Source of the DNA: Solirubrobacteraceae bacterium
GTDB taxonomy: Bacteria; Actinomycetota; Thermoleophilia; Solirubrobacterales; Solirubrobacteraceae
DNA length: 64,000 nucleotides
Assembly (NCBI GenBank): GCA_025449845.1
Contig: JANWIP010000023.1
Span: 1 to 64,000, forward strand
Reading direction: 5' to 3'
Below the pieces are notes generated by a model. The model saw only the letters and a program-made list of their open reading frames with translations, did no database searches and was not told where the DNA came from. A program made the translations under genes and the position numbers. Positions 48,121 through 57,024 of this stretch are shown one piece after another; position 1 is the stretch's first letter, and the number at the start of each line of letters is the position of its first letter.

Positions 48121-49442
48121 ACGAGCTCCCGCCGCAGCAGCTTGCCCGAACGAGTGCGTGGCAGTGGGCGCTCTGCAAGCACGATCTGCTTGGGGACCTT
48201 GTAGGCCGCAAGGCTTGCCGCGCAGTATGCGCGCAATAGCTCCTCGTGCAGCTGCGAGTCCGGCTGCGCCACGACGATCGCCGTGATCGCCTCGCCCCAC
48301 TGGGGATCGGGCCGGCCGATCACCGCTGCCTCCAGCACACCGGGATGGGCTTCGAGCACCGCCTCAACCTCACTTGGCGCAACGTTCTCGCCGCCGCTGA
48401 CGATCGTGTCCGAGGCGCGCCCGGTGACGCACAGGCGCCCGGCATCGATGCTGCCCAGGTCTCCCGTATGCAGCCAGCCATCAGCGTCGCGGCTGGCCGG
48501 TGCGACGGTGGGTCCAGCGATCTGGATTTCCCCATCAGCAGCTATGCGCAGGCGTGTGCAAAACAGCGGTGTACCCGCGGCCCGCCGATCCTCGCCGATC
48601 GCGGCCAGCGGCGTGGTGGTGGCCTGCGAGCAGGACTCGGTTAGACCATAGGTCTGGCTCACCGGCACCCCCGCATCGTAGGCCCGCTGAAGCAGCGCCG
48701 GAGGCACCGGGCCTCCACCGGTGAGGGCGCAACGCAGCGACGGCGGGTGATCCAGGCCGGCGCTGAGCAAGCGGGCAAGCGTGGTGGCAACGAGACTCAC
48801 GAGCGTGATCTCCTGTTCGCGCAGCGCGAACAGGACTGACTCAGTCTCGAAGCGCTCGTGCACCACCGCGGTGGTGGCATAGATGGCACTGCGCAGCAGG
48901 ATCGAGAGGCCGCCCACGTGCGAGAGCGGCAGCGCGCACAGCCAGCGCTCCTGCGGATCGAGCCCCAAGGCCACAGCCGAACCAAGGGCGCTCCACAGAA
49001 AGTTGCCGTAGCTCAACTCGACCGGCCGCGGTGCTGAGGTGGTGCCCGAGGTGTAGATCACGACGGCTGTCGCATCAAGGTCGTGTCCGCTGTTCGAGGC
49101 TCCGTTTGGGGTACTAGCCATAGTGTCCAGGGGCTCTTCGATGAGAACGCTTACGCCTGCTGCGATTCGTTCCCGTTCAGGCGCACTGAGGCGCAGATCG
49201 ATCGGCACCGCGACTGCCCCGCTCAGCAAGCAGGCGTGCAGCGCCTGCACGAACGCCAATCCCGGCGGCAAAGCGATCGCCACGCGATCCCCCGGCCCGG
49301 CACCACGCCCAGCGAGTTCGGCAGCGCCGGCGCGGGCGTCGGCCAGCAACTCTGTATAAGAGCGGTTGCCCTGCGGGGTCTCGATCGCGGTACGCGCCGG
49401 GTGGGTGGCCGCGGCGCGCTCCAGCCATCCCTCCACCACCAT
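48117..49442 (-). CDS. menE: o-Succinylbenzoate-CoA ligase (MenE), AMP-binding enzyme
   Basis: A 441-residue adenylate-forming ligase. Seen: [61 protein letters not shown] and the C-terminal lysine in [14 protein letters not shown]. Length and context with menB, menA, menC, menD and menF support MenE, which activates o-succinylbenzoate for ring closure by MenB. Start at the ATG 49442; a GTG two codons upstream is possible. Confidence 0.85.
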   Translation of the reverse strand: MVVEGWLERAAATHPARTAIETPQGNRSYTELLADARAGAAELAGRGAGPGDRVAIALPPGLAFVQALHACLLSGAVAVPIDLRLSAPERERIAAGVSVLIEEPLDTMASTPNGASNSGHDLDATAVVIYTSGTTSAPRPVELSYGNFLWSALGSAVALGLDPQERWLCALPLSHVGGLSILLRSAIYATTAVVHERFETESVLFALREQEITLVSLVATTLARLLSAGLDHPPSLRCALTGGGPVPPALLQRAYDAGVPVSQTYGLTESCSQATTTPLAAIGEDRRAAGTPLFCTRLRIAADGEIQIAGPTVAPASRDADGWLHTGDLGSIDAGRLCVTGRASDTIVSGGENVAPSEVEAVLEAHPGVLEAAVIGRPDPQWGEAITAIVVAQPDSQLHEELLRAYCAASLAAYKVPKQIVLAERPLPRTRSGKLLRRELV

Positions 49443-49526
49443 GCCCACAGGCTAGCCTTCTATCCCCATCCTCCGCCCGCACCCTCTCGGCATGCGTGGC
49501 AATACCCCATAGGAGCGCAGAGAAGC

Positions 49527-50465
49527 TTGTCCCCCACCGCATGGATCCCCGCCGGGGAATACACCGATATTCGCTATGAGAAATCCGCTGAGGAGGACGG
49601 GTCCTCCGGGATCGCCAAGATCACGATCAACCGGCCCGAGGTACGCAATGCCTTTCGCCCGCAAACGATCGTGGAGATAGGCCGCGCGCTGGAGGACGCG
49701 CGTGAGGACACGGAGATCGGCGTGATCGTGCTGACCGGCGAGGGTCCGCTGGCGTTCTGCTCGGGTGGGGACCAGCGTGTGCGCGGCGACTCCGGCTACC
49801 TATCAGAGCCCCTCGCCGGGGAGGCAGAGCCCCTCGCCGGGGAGGCAGAGCCCCTCGCCGGGGAGGCAGAGCCCCTCGCCGGGGAGGCAGAGGACGCGGC
49901 GGGGAAGTCCGGGGTAGGGCGCTTCCATGTCACCGATCTGCATATCCAGATCCGTCGCCTGCCCAAGCCCGTGGTGGCGATGGTCGCCGGCTATGCGATC
50001 GGCGGCGGCCACGTGCTGCACCTGGTGTGCGATTTGACGATCGCCGCCGACAATGCACGCTTCGGGCAGACAGGTCCGAAGGTGGGCTCCTTTGACGGAG
50101 GCTTTGGCGCGGGCCTGCTGGCCAACCTCGTCGGCCCCAAGAAGGCCAAGGAGATCTGGTTTCTCTGCCGGCAGTACTCAGCGCAGGAGGCGCTTGAGAT
50201 GGGGCTCGTCAACACCGTGGTCCCGCTGGAGCTTCTGGAGGAGGAGACGGTGCAGTGGTGCCGGGAGATGCTGGCCCTCTCCCCCTTCTCGCTGCGCCTC
50301 TTGAAGGCCAGCTTCAACGCTGCCGAGGACGGCCTGTCCGGCGTACAGCAGCTAGCCCACGACGCCAACCTGCTCTTCTACATGAGCGAGGAGGCGCAGG
50401 AGGGCCGCGAGGCCTATAAGCAGAAGCGCACTCCAGACTTCTCCCGCTTCCCTAGACGAGCCTGA
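49527..50465 (+). CDS. menB: 1,4-Dihydroxy-2-naphthoyl-CoA synthase
   Basis: A 312-residue crotonase-fold enzyme. Seen: [63 protein letters not shown] (in pieces), [17 protein letters not shown] and [16 protein letters not shown]. It closes the second ring of menaquinone. The TTG at 49527 with AGGAG 11 nt upstream fits best; no ATG is available near the domain. A surface loop after residue about 92 is expanded by four perfect EPLAGEA repeats. It is divergent from menE. Confidence 0.93.
   Translation: MSPTAWIPAGEYTDIRYEKSAEEDGSSGIAKITINRPEVRNAFRPQTIVEIGRALEDAREDTEIGVIVLTGEGPLAFCSGGDQRVRGDSGYLSEPLAGEAEPLAGEAEPLAGEAEPLAGEAEDAAGKSGVGRFHVTDLHIQIRRLPKPVVAMVAGYAIGGGHVLHLVCDLTIAADNARFGQTGPKVGSFDGGFGAGLLANLVGPKKAKEIWFLCRQYSAQEALEMGLVNTVVPLELLEEETVQWCREMLALSPFSLRLLKASFNAAEDGLSGVQQLAHDANLLFYMSEEAQEGREAYKQKRTPDFSRFPRRA
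49806..49889. repeat. Four identical 21-bp tandem repeats inside menB
   Basis: Units at 49806-49826, 49827-49847, 49848-49868 and 49869-49889 are identical and in frame, each encoding Glu-Pro-Leu-Ala-Gly-Glu-Ala. They sit where MenB has a mobile loop. Perfect identity implies recent expansion and possible length variation between strains. The core CCTCGCCGG-n-nAGG is shared with the argH repeats. Confidence 0.95.
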
Positions 50466-50469
50466 ACTG

Positions 50470-51411
50470 ATGGCCACCACCCACGACAGACCCCCCATGA
50501 CTCCCAGCCACGCAGGGGCGCCCAGCGCAGTGCGTATCTGGGTGATGGCCGCCCGTGTGCGCACGCTGCCCGCCGCGGTGGCACCCGTTCTGGTGGGCAC
50601 CTCACTGGCTCTGGGTGGCGGCCACTTCAACGTGCTGGCGTTCGTGGCCGCGCTGCTGGGAGCGATCTTCATCCAGGTGGGGACGAACCTTTCAAATGAC
50701 TACTCCGATGCGCGCCGAGGTGCCGACACCGAGGATCGCCTGGGTCCGGTGCGGGTGACCGCCGGCGGACTTGTGCCCCCCAGTCAGGTGCTGCTGGCCA
50801 CCTACGTGACCTTCGGCCTGGCGGTCCTGTGCGGCGCCTATCTCGTGGCTGTCGCCGGCTGGGAGCTGCTGGCGGTGGGTGCCGCCTCGATCCTCGCCGG
50901 CGTGCTCTACACAGGTGGCCCCCGTCCCTACGGCTATGAAGGTCTCGGCGAGCTGTTCGTGTTCCTGTTCTTCGGCGTGGTTGCTGTGGTGGGCTCCTAT
51001 TTCGTGCAGGTGCAGGCGCTGCCATGGGAGCCGTTCGTCTGCGCCGTTCCCGTGGGTCTGCTGGCCAGCGCGATCCTGGTGGTCAACAACGTGCGCGATC
51101 TCGACACCGACAGACGCGCGGGCAAGCGCACGTTAGCCGTACGCCTCGGACGTGAGCGCACGCGCGGGCTGTATGTGGCAATGCTCGCCGTCGCCTTCCT
51201 CTGCGGGCCGCTGCCATGGGTGCTGGGTTCGATGAGCGCATGGCTCTTCCTCTGTTGGCTGGCGCTGCCCCTGGCGATTTCCGTGGCCAGCGTGGTGCGC
51301 ACCCGCGTGGACGGACCATCGCTGAACGGCGCCTTGGCCAAGACCGGAATGTTGCAGTTGCTCTTCTGCCTGCTGCTGTCCGCGGGCATCCTCGCCAGCG
51401 GCGGCATCTAG
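50470..51411 (+). CDS. menA: 1,4-Dihydroxy-2-naphthoate polyprenyltransferase
   Basis: A 313-residue UbiA-family membrane enzyme with about eight hydrophobic segments. The two Asp-rich motifs are NLSNDYSDARRGADTEDR and NNVRDLDTDRRAGKRTLAVRLG. It attaches the polyprenyl tail to dihydroxynaphthoate and releases carbon dioxide. It starts 4 bp after menB. Confidence 0.95.
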   Translation: MATTHDRPPMTPSHAGAPSAVRIWVMAARVRTLPAAVAPVLVGTSLALGGGHFNVLAFVAALLGAIFIQVGTNLSNDYSDARRGADTEDRLGPVRVTAGGLVPPSQVLLATYVTFGLAVLCGAYLVAVAGWELLAVGAASILAGVLYTGGPRPYGYEGLGELFVFLFFGVVAVVGSYFVQVQALPWEPFVCAVPVGLLASAILVVNNVRDLDTDRRAGKRTLAVRLGRERTRGLYVAMLAVAFLCGPLPWVLGSMSAWLFLCWLALPLAISVASVVRTRVDGPSLNGALAKTGMLQLLFCLLLSAGILASGGI

Positions 51412-51441
51412 GCATTTGCTCGTGCACAGCGCTACCAGCGC

Positions 51442-52488
51442 GTGGGTGACCAGCGCGTGCGGCTGACCGTCGAGCGTCAGACGCTGAAGCTGCGCAAGCC
51501 GCTTGAGACCGCGTTCGGCACGGTCGCGCGGCGGGAGCTGGCGATCGTGGCGCTCACGGGTGAGGACGGCGTCACCGGTTACGGCGAGGCAGCGCCACTT
51601 GAGGCATACGACGGCGTGAGCATCGAGCGCGTGTGGCAGGCCCTCCAGGACTACCAGCCTGTGCTGGCGCACTCGCGGGAGATGAATGGCGCGCAGTTGG
51701 TCGATGCCTGCCGCCAGGTGCACGATCTACCCACGGCGCTGGCGGCGATCGACATGGCGCTGTGGGATCGCGCCGGGCGACGCACGGGGCAGCCGGTGGC
51801 AGCATTGATCACCGACAAGCCGGTCGCCACGATCGAGGTCAATGCCACGCTCACGGCCAGCGACCGCGCGGGCGCCGCTGAGGAAGCCGCCCAGGCAGTA
51901 CGGCAGGGGTTCAGCTGTTTGAAGGTGAAGGTGGGCATCGGCGATGACAACGGTCGTCTGGCGGCGGTGCGCGCCGCCACGGGCCCGCATGTCGCGCTGC
52001 GCGTGGACGCCAATGGCGCATGGGACGTCGATGAGGCGGTGCGCGCGATCGACGCGATGGCCTCCGTCGGGTTGGAGCTGGTCGAGGAGCCAACGCACGG
52101 CCTGCAGGCTGTGCGCGAGGTGCGTGAGCGGGTGGCGGCGCGCGTGGCGATCGACGAGACAGCCGCCGAGCACGGTGCACTCGGAGCAGGGGTGGCCGAC
52201 GCGGTATGCCTGAAGATCTCTCGTTGCGGTGGCATCGCTGGACTGCTCGCGGCGGCTACGCTCGTGCGTGCCTCAGGCGCCGAGGTCTACCTGGCCTCCA
52301 CGTTCGATGGCCCTTTGGGAGTGGCCGCCGCCGTGCACGCCGCCGCGGCACTTGCCTCGCGCGGGCCCGTGGCGCCGTGCGGGCTGGCGACGCTCTCTTT
52401 ATTTGAGGGCGTCGAGGATCAGCTGCCGGTGCACGAGGGACGGATTTCCGTGCCCCTCGGGGCCGGTTTGGGAGTCACCCCCGGCTGA
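51442..52488 (+). CDS. menC: o-Succinylbenzoate synthase (enolase superfamily)
   Basis: A 348-residue enolase-superfamily protein. Seen: GYGEAAPLEAYDG, the KxK catalytic pair in CLKVKVG, metal ligands in LRVDANGAWD, VEEPTHG and AIDETAAEH, and LKISRCGGIAG. By itself it could be a dipeptide epimerase, but the position between menA and menH/menD supports MenC, which dehydrates SHCHC to o-succinylbenzoate. GTG start at 51442. Confidence 0.85.
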   Translation: MGDQRVRLTVERQTLKLRKPLETAFGTVARRELAIVALTGEDGVTGYGEAAPLEAYDGVSIERVWQALQDYQPVLAHSREMNGAQLVDACRQVHDLPTALAAIDMALWDRAGRRTGQPVAALITDKPVATIEVNATLTASDRAGAAEEAAQAVRQGFSCLKVKVGIGDDNGRLAAVRAATGPHVALRVDANGAWDVDEAVRAIDAMASVGLELVEEPTHGLQAVREVRERVAARVAIDETAAEHGALGAGVADAVCLKISRCGGIAGLLAAATLVRASGAEVYLASTFDGPLGVAAAVHAAAALASRGPVAPCGLATLSLFEGVEDQLPVHEGRISVPLGAGLGVTPG

Positions 52489-52490
52489 GC

Positions 52491-52520
52491 AAGTGTGTCG
52501 ACTACGCAAGTGTGTCGACT
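52491..52520. repeat. 15-bp tandem repeat at the menC/menH junction
   Basis: AAGTGTGTCGACTAC occurs twice, at 52491-52505 and again at 52508-52522, just after the menC stop. The second copy runs into the 3' end of menH (which ends at 52502 on the other strand), so the repeat again touches the end of a gene. Confidence 0.6.
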
Positions 52521-53257
52521 ACGGCCCGCGGATTCTCAAGCGGCAGCCGATGGCCACCGGGCACGATCGCCAGCTCGCCGTCGGGCAGCAGCTCGACCAT
52601 GCGCCGGCCGAGTGCATGAAACTTCTCATCGCGCTCACCCACAAGCACCGTGACCGGCATCATCAGCTCGCCGAGGCGATCCCATAGCGGCGTCATCGCG
52701 CCGGTCCCGATACCACGCAGCACCGCCGCCAAGGCCAGCGGGTCGTTGCACTGCTGCTCAGCGCGCATCTCGGCATGAACCTCCGGGGGGTCCGCGGCGA
52801 AGACCTGCTGAGCCTGCCAGCGGTCCATGAACTCCGTGAAAGGTCGCTGTTCGAGGTCTTCAGCGAGCGTGTCATCTGCCGCTCTGCGCTCCGCGCGTTC
52901 AGTCACATCCGCGATACCAGCGGTGCTCGAGATGAGCACGAGCCGGCTGACGCGTTCAGGCGCGGCGAGCGCAACGTGCAGCCCTAGGCGACCGCCCAGC
53001 GAGTAGCCGCAGAGAGTGAACCGCGGAGGGCTTTGAGCCAGTATGCGCTCTACGCAGGCAGCAAAGGTGATCCCCGCGCGAGGGTGAGACTCCCAGTGCA
53101 GAGGTGCCCGCGCATCGACGGCCTGCCCGTGGCCGGGCAGGTCAAGCGCCAGCGGCGTGTAGCGTTCAGAGGCGAGAAGCTGGACGATGCCGTCCCACGT
53201 GCGTCGGGTGCCGGCGAATCCGTGCAGCAGGACCAAGTTCTCCGGCACGCAAGCCAT
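52502..53257 (-). CDS. menH: Alpha/beta hydrolase, probable SHCHC synthase MenH
   Basis: A 251-residue hydrolase: NLVLLHGFAGTRRTWDGIV, LALDLPGHGQA, the nucleophile elbow GYSLGGRLGLHVAL and the catalytic-His region IVPGGHRLPLENP. MenH removes pyruvate from the MenD product. It is on the opposite strand to menC and menD. The ATG at 53257 is only 9 bp from the menD start, so the promoter must lie within menD. A 13-14 bp direct repeat (AAGTGTGTCGACTAC) straddles the menC-menH junction near 52491-52520. Confidence 0.85.
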   Translation of the reverse strand: MACVPENLVLLHGFAGTRRTWDGIVQLLASERYTPLALDLPGHGQAVDARAPLHWESHPRAGITFAACVERILAQSPPRFTLCGYSLGGRLGLHVALAAPERVSRLVLISSTAGIADVTERAERRAADDTLAEDLEQRPFTEFMDRWQAQQVFAADPPEVHAEMRAEQQCNDPLALAAVLRGIGTGAMTPLWDRLGELMMPVTVLVGERDEKFHALGRRMVELLPDGELAIVPGGHRLPLENPRAVVDTLA

Positions 53258-53266
53258 GGTATTGAC

Positions 53267-55015
53267 GTGAACTCCCCGACCGACACCCACCTGTTGCTGA
53301 ACGTCTTCGTGGACGAGTTGGCTCGCTGCGGAATGCGCGCTGCCTGCACCTCCCCCGGCTCACGCAGCACCCCGTTGGTGCTGGCGCTCGCGCACGAGTC
53401 ACGTCTTGAGTGCTACTCGCACATCGACGAGCGCTGCGCCGGCTTCTTCGCTTTGGGGCTTGCCAAGACCTCGGGTCTGCCGGTTGCGGTGGCGTGCACA
53501 TCGGGCACAGCTGCCGCGGAGCTGCTACCGGCGGCGATCGAGGCACACGAGGCAGGCGTGCCGCTGCTGCTACTCACAGCAGATCGCCCCCCTGAGCTGC
53601 GTGAGTCGGGCGCCGGGCAGACGATCGACCAGATCAAGCTCTACGGTGACGCCGCGAAGTGGTTCTTTGAGGTCGGCAACCACGAGGCGACACCCGAGCG
53701 TCTGCGCTGGATGCGCACGCTTGCATGCCGTGCCTACTGGTGTGCGTTGGAGGGCCGCCCAGGTGCCGTCCACCTCAACTTCCCTCTACGCGAGCCGCTG
53801 GTGAGCGACGAGCCGCTGCCCGCCGAGCAGAGCGCCCGTGCACACGGCCAGCCATATGTGGGGCGTCCGCCCGCGCGGCTCGCCACGCCAGAAGGCATGG
53901 AGATGTTGAGCGAGTTCGTGACATCTGGCAAACGCGGGGTGCTGGTGGCCGGGCGCCACGAGCGTCTGACGCCGTTGGGCGAGGCAGCCGCCGCGTTCTG
54001 CACGGCAGCGGGCTGGCCGCTGCTGGCCGAGCCACTGTCGGGAGCGCGCAGAGGCGAAGCGGCGGTGGCGCACTACGACGCACTGTTGCGCGACGAGAGC
54101 TTCGCAGCCGACATGAGACCCGACATGGTGCTGCGCGTGGGCGACCTGCCGACATCCAAGCCGCTGCGCGCCTGGCTGGCAGGCCTGGGCGAAGTGCCGC
54201 AGACGATCCTTGACCCCGAGGGCGGCTGGCGAGACCCAGATGCGGTGCTGTCATGCTCGCTGGCACTGGAGCCAGCCGCGGCGCTGTGGCAGCTCTCAGA
54301 CTCCGCCCCGCCGGCCGACCCCGACTGGCTGTCGAAGTGGCATAGCGCGGATGAGCTCGCCGCCGAGGCGATCCTCGGCGCGCTCGGAGTGGCCGGCCTA
54401 TCCGAGCCGGTAGTCGCTGCCGAGCTGGGAGTACTGCTGCCCGCCGAGGCGACCCTGTTCGTCGCCTCCTCGATGCCGGTGCGTGACATAGAGAGCTTCT
54501 GGCCAGTGCGCGCCGACCCGCCGCGCGTGTTGTGCAATCGCGGCGCCAATGGCATCGATGGAACCGTCTCCAGCGCCTTCGGGGCGGCCGCAGCCAGCAA
54601 CGGACCAGTGGTACTGCTTATCGGCGACGTCGCCCTGGCATACGACATCGGCGGGCTGCTCGCGCACCGCCGTCTGGATTTGGATCTGACGATCGTGCTG
54701 CTCGATAACCAAGGCGGTGGGATCTTCGACTTCCTGCCCGTTGCACGCTCTCAAACAGCCCTCCGTGACGATGTCTACACCACCCATATCTCAACGCCCA
54801 CCGGCCTTGACTTCGCCAAGGCAGCCGAGCTGTACGGCTTCGGCCATGAGCGTGTGGATGACCTCTTCGCCTTCCGCGCGGCGCTTGAGCGCTGTTTTGA
54901 AGATGGCCCGGATCGGGGCGCGAACATCGTTGAGGTGCGCACTGAGCGTGCAGCCAACGTCGAGTTGCATCGCCAACTGTGGGAGGCCGTTGCCGGCGCG
55001 CTCGGCTCAGCTTGA
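53267..55015 (+). CDS. menD: SEPHCHC synthase MenD (ThDP enzyme)
   Basis: A 582-residue thiamine diphosphate enzyme. The GTG at 53267 gives the usual N-terminus (THLLLNVFVDELARCG). Seen: CTSPGSRSTPLVLAL, SHIDERCAGFFALGLAKTSG with the activating Glu, ACTSGTAAAELLPA, GANGIDGTVSSAFG and the ThDP motif LIGDVALAYDIGGL to LDNQGGGIFDFLP. It joins 2-oxoglutarate to isochorismate. An upstream open frame reads through menH antisense and is a shadow. Its 3' end overlaps menF by 9 bp tail to tail. Confidence 0.93.
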   Translation: MNSPTDTHLLLNVFVDELARCGMRAACTSPGSRSTPLVLALAHESRLECYSHIDERCAGFFALGLAKTSGLPVAVACTSGTAAAELLPAAIEAHEAGVPLLLLTADRPPELRESGAGQTIDQIKLYGDAAKWFFEVGNHEATPERLRWMRTLACRAYWCALEGRPGAVHLNFPLREPLVSDEPLPAEQSARAHGQPYVGRPPARLATPEGMEMLSEFVTSGKRGVLVAGRHERLTPLGEAAAAFCTAAGWPLLAEPLSGARRGEAAVAHYDALLRDESFAADMRPDMVLRVGDLPTSKPLRAWLAGLGEVPQTILDPEGGWRDPDAVLSCSLALEPAAALWQLSDSAPPADPDWLSKWHSADELAAEAILGALGVAGLSEPVVAAELGVLLPAEATLFVASSMPVRDIESFWPVRADPPRVLCNRGANGIDGTVSSAFGAAAASNGPVVLLIGDVALAYDIGGLLAHRRLDLDLTIVLLDNQGGGIFDFLPVARSQTALRDDVYTTHISTPTGLDFAKAAELYGFGHERVDDLFAFRAALERCFEDGPDRGANIVEVRTERAANVELHRQLWEAVAGALGSA

Positions 55016-56470
55016 GAGCAGCGGCAGCAGCGCCGCCAGCTTCATCTCTGTCTCGGCCAGCTCGGCACACGGATCGGAGTCCTTGACGACGCCCACCCCG
55101 GCGTAGCAACGAGCCACGTCGCGGTTCAGCAGCGCACAGCGCAAGGCCACGCAAAACTCGCCGTCACCGGTGGCGTCGGTCCAGCCCACCGGCCCTGCGT
55201 ACCAACCGCGATCAAGTCCCTCGAGCGCCGGTATCAGCGGGCTCGCACGTGCGAGCGGCTCACCCCCCACGGCGGGGGTGGGGTGCATCAGATCAAGCAG
55301 CTCGATCGCATCCAGCGGCCGGGCGAGCTGCGCGCGGATCGGCGTGCCGAGATGCTGGATGTTGGCCACCCGCACCAGCACCGGCTCAGGCGTTGCGGTC
55401 ACCCATAGAGCGTGCTGACGCAGCGTGCGTTCGATGCGGCGCACGACGATCGCCTGCTCTTCGCGGTCCTTCTGAGAGCGCAGCAGTTGCTCGCCGAGAT
55501 GATCGTCCACGGCAGGATCGGCGCTGCGCCGCGTGGAGCCCGCAAGCGCGAGTGTGCTGACGCGATGCCCTTCGCGGCGAACCAACAGCTCGGGGCTGGC
55601 GGCCACGAGCGTGCTGTCGCCGCGCCCGACGCAGAAGACAAAGCAGGAGGGAAACTCGGCGCGCAGGACGCCAAACACGGCCGCCGGGTCGTACTCGCCG
55701 GGCGCGTGTACCTGCACCTCGCGGGCCAGCACGATCTTCTGCATCTCCCCGTCGCGGATTAGCTCGACCGCGCGGGCGACCGCCGCCTCATAGTGCTCAG
55801 GAGGCATCGCGCTCGCCACATGACAGCGCCCAGCGGGAGCGGGATCGAGCAGCGCCAAGGGGCGTGAGCGCAGCTCGGATAAGCGGCCCTGAAGTCGGGC
55901 CAGCAGATCCTCGGGGGTGTCGTCGGGGGCGGCCAACGCCGAGAGTGTCATGCGCACGCGGCGCTCGCCATGGCGCTCGTCGCGGGCCAGCGCAACCTCG
56001 GGCACCACCAGCGAAGCCGGCTGAAAGCCGCCCCAATGAGGCGCCGAGCCCCCGTCCGGCGCGAACGCAAAGCCACCCACCGCGATCGGCCCCCCACCCA
56101 CACCGCCGTCCTTGGGGCCGTGCGGGTCGCTGACGGCGGCCGCGGCCAGCACACGCCAGCGGTCGGCCACCTCGGCAAAGCGCTCCGGCCCACTGGCCGA
56201 GATCTCTGTGACATCACCGAGCGCCGCCAGGGCCACCTGTTTGCGCTCGGGCTGCTCGAATACGAACCAGGGCTCACTCGCCCGACGCGAAGCGCAGGCC
56301 ACAGCACTGGGATCGATGTCCGCAGGCAGCGGCAGGGTCAACGTCGCCAGCGTCGGCGTGCCGCTGCGCCGGGCGCGCTGCACGGCCAGCTCCAGTCGGG
56401 CGCTCAGACGCTCGCGATCCTCGTCGGCGAGGACGAACGGTGATGTCTCAAGGACGCTGGTCGGTCTCAC
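55007..56470 (-). CDS. menF: Isochorismate synthase
   Basis: A 487-residue chorismate-utilising enzyme. Seen: GGFAFAPDGG, MQKIVLAREVQVHAPGEYDP with the catalytic lysine, FCVGRGDSTLVAASPELLV, LAGSTRRSADPAVDDHLGEQLLRSQKDREEQAIVV, LMHPTPAVGGEP and YAGPVGWTDATGDGEFCVALRC (in pieces). It makes isochorismate for MenD. The GTG at 56470 overlaps the ilvN stop (GTGA), which ties menaquinone synthesis to the ilvBN transcript. Confidence 0.92.
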   Translation of the reverse strand: MRPTSVLETSPFVLADEDRERLSARLELAVQRARRSGTPTLATLTLPLPADIDPSAVACASRRASEPWFVFEQPERKQVALAALGDVTEISASGPERFAEVADRWRVLAAAAVSDPHGPKDGGVGGGPIAVGGFAFAPDGGSAPHWGGFQPASLVVPEVALARDERHGERRVRMTLSALAAPDDTPEDLLARLQGRLSELRSRPLALLDPAPAGRCHVASAMPPEHYEAAVARAVELIRDGEMQKIVLAREVQVHAPGEYDPAAVFGVLRAEFPSCFVFCVGRGDSTLVAASPELLVRREGHRVSTLALAGSTRRSADPAVDDHLGEQLLRSQKDREEQAIVVRRIERTLRQHALWVTATPEPVLVRVANIQHLGTPIRAQLARPLDAIELLDLMHPTPAVGGEPLARASPLIPALEGLDRGWYAGPVGWTDATGDGEFCVALRCALLNRDVARCYAGVGVVKDSDPCAELAETEMKLAALLPLLSS

Positions 56471-57024
56471 GTCTCGCCGCGACCACGGGCGATGGCGATC
56501 TCGCCGGTGCGCATCATCTCGATCAGGCCAAACGGGCGCACCATGCTCTCGAAAGCCTCGATCTTCTCGGTGGTGCCGGTGACCTCCACGATGATCGAGC
56601 GCTTGGTGACGTCCACGACCTTGCCGCGGAAGATCTCGGTGATCTGCATCAGCTCTCCACGCTGAGGGCCATCGGCTGAGATCTTGAACAAGGCAAGCTC
56701 GCGGGAGACCGTGTCCGCTGGCTCCAGATCACGGATCTTGAGCACGTTAATGAGCTTGTGCAGCTGCTTGGTGACCTGATCGATGGGGTGCAGCGCGCCG
56801 TCGACCGTGAGCGTCACACGCGAGATCCGCTCGTCGTCGGTGGGGCCGACGGTGAGCGTGTCGATGTTGAAACCCCGGCGGGCGAACAGGCCCGCGATGC
56901 GGGTGAGCACACCCGACTTGTTTTCCACGAGGATCGACAGCACGTGTTTGCGGCCGGTGCGCAGATTCCCGGAGGCCTGTAGCTCCTCCAGGCTCAGCGG
57001 CTCCTTGGTTGCTGGTTCGCCCAT
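56467..57024 (-). CDS. ilvN: Acetolactate synthase small (regulatory) subunit
   Basis: A 185-residue ACT-domain protein: HVLSILVENKSGVLTRIAGLFARRGFNI and VGPTDDERISRVTLTV, then the C-terminal regulatory domain with VVDVTKRSIIVEVTGT. It confers valine feedback control on IlvB. Its ATG directly follows the ilvB TAA with no gap. Confidence 0.96.
   Translation of the reverse strand: MGEPATKEPLSLEELQASGNLRTGRKHVLSILVENKSGVLTRIAGLFARRGFNIDTLTVGPTDDERISRVTLTVDGALHPIDQVTKQLHKLINVLKIRDLEPADTVSRELALFKISADGPQRGELMQITEIFRGKVVDVTKRSIIVEVTGTTEKIEAFESMVRPFGLIEMMRTGEIAIARGRGET

Noticed and set aside
49806..49889. CRISPR array
   Set aside because: The units are directly adjacent with no spacers and are in frame inside menB.
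53033..53266. N-terminal extension of MenD upstream of the GTG at 53267
   Set aside because: It runs antisense through menH, lacks conserved residues and makes MenD much longer than its family.
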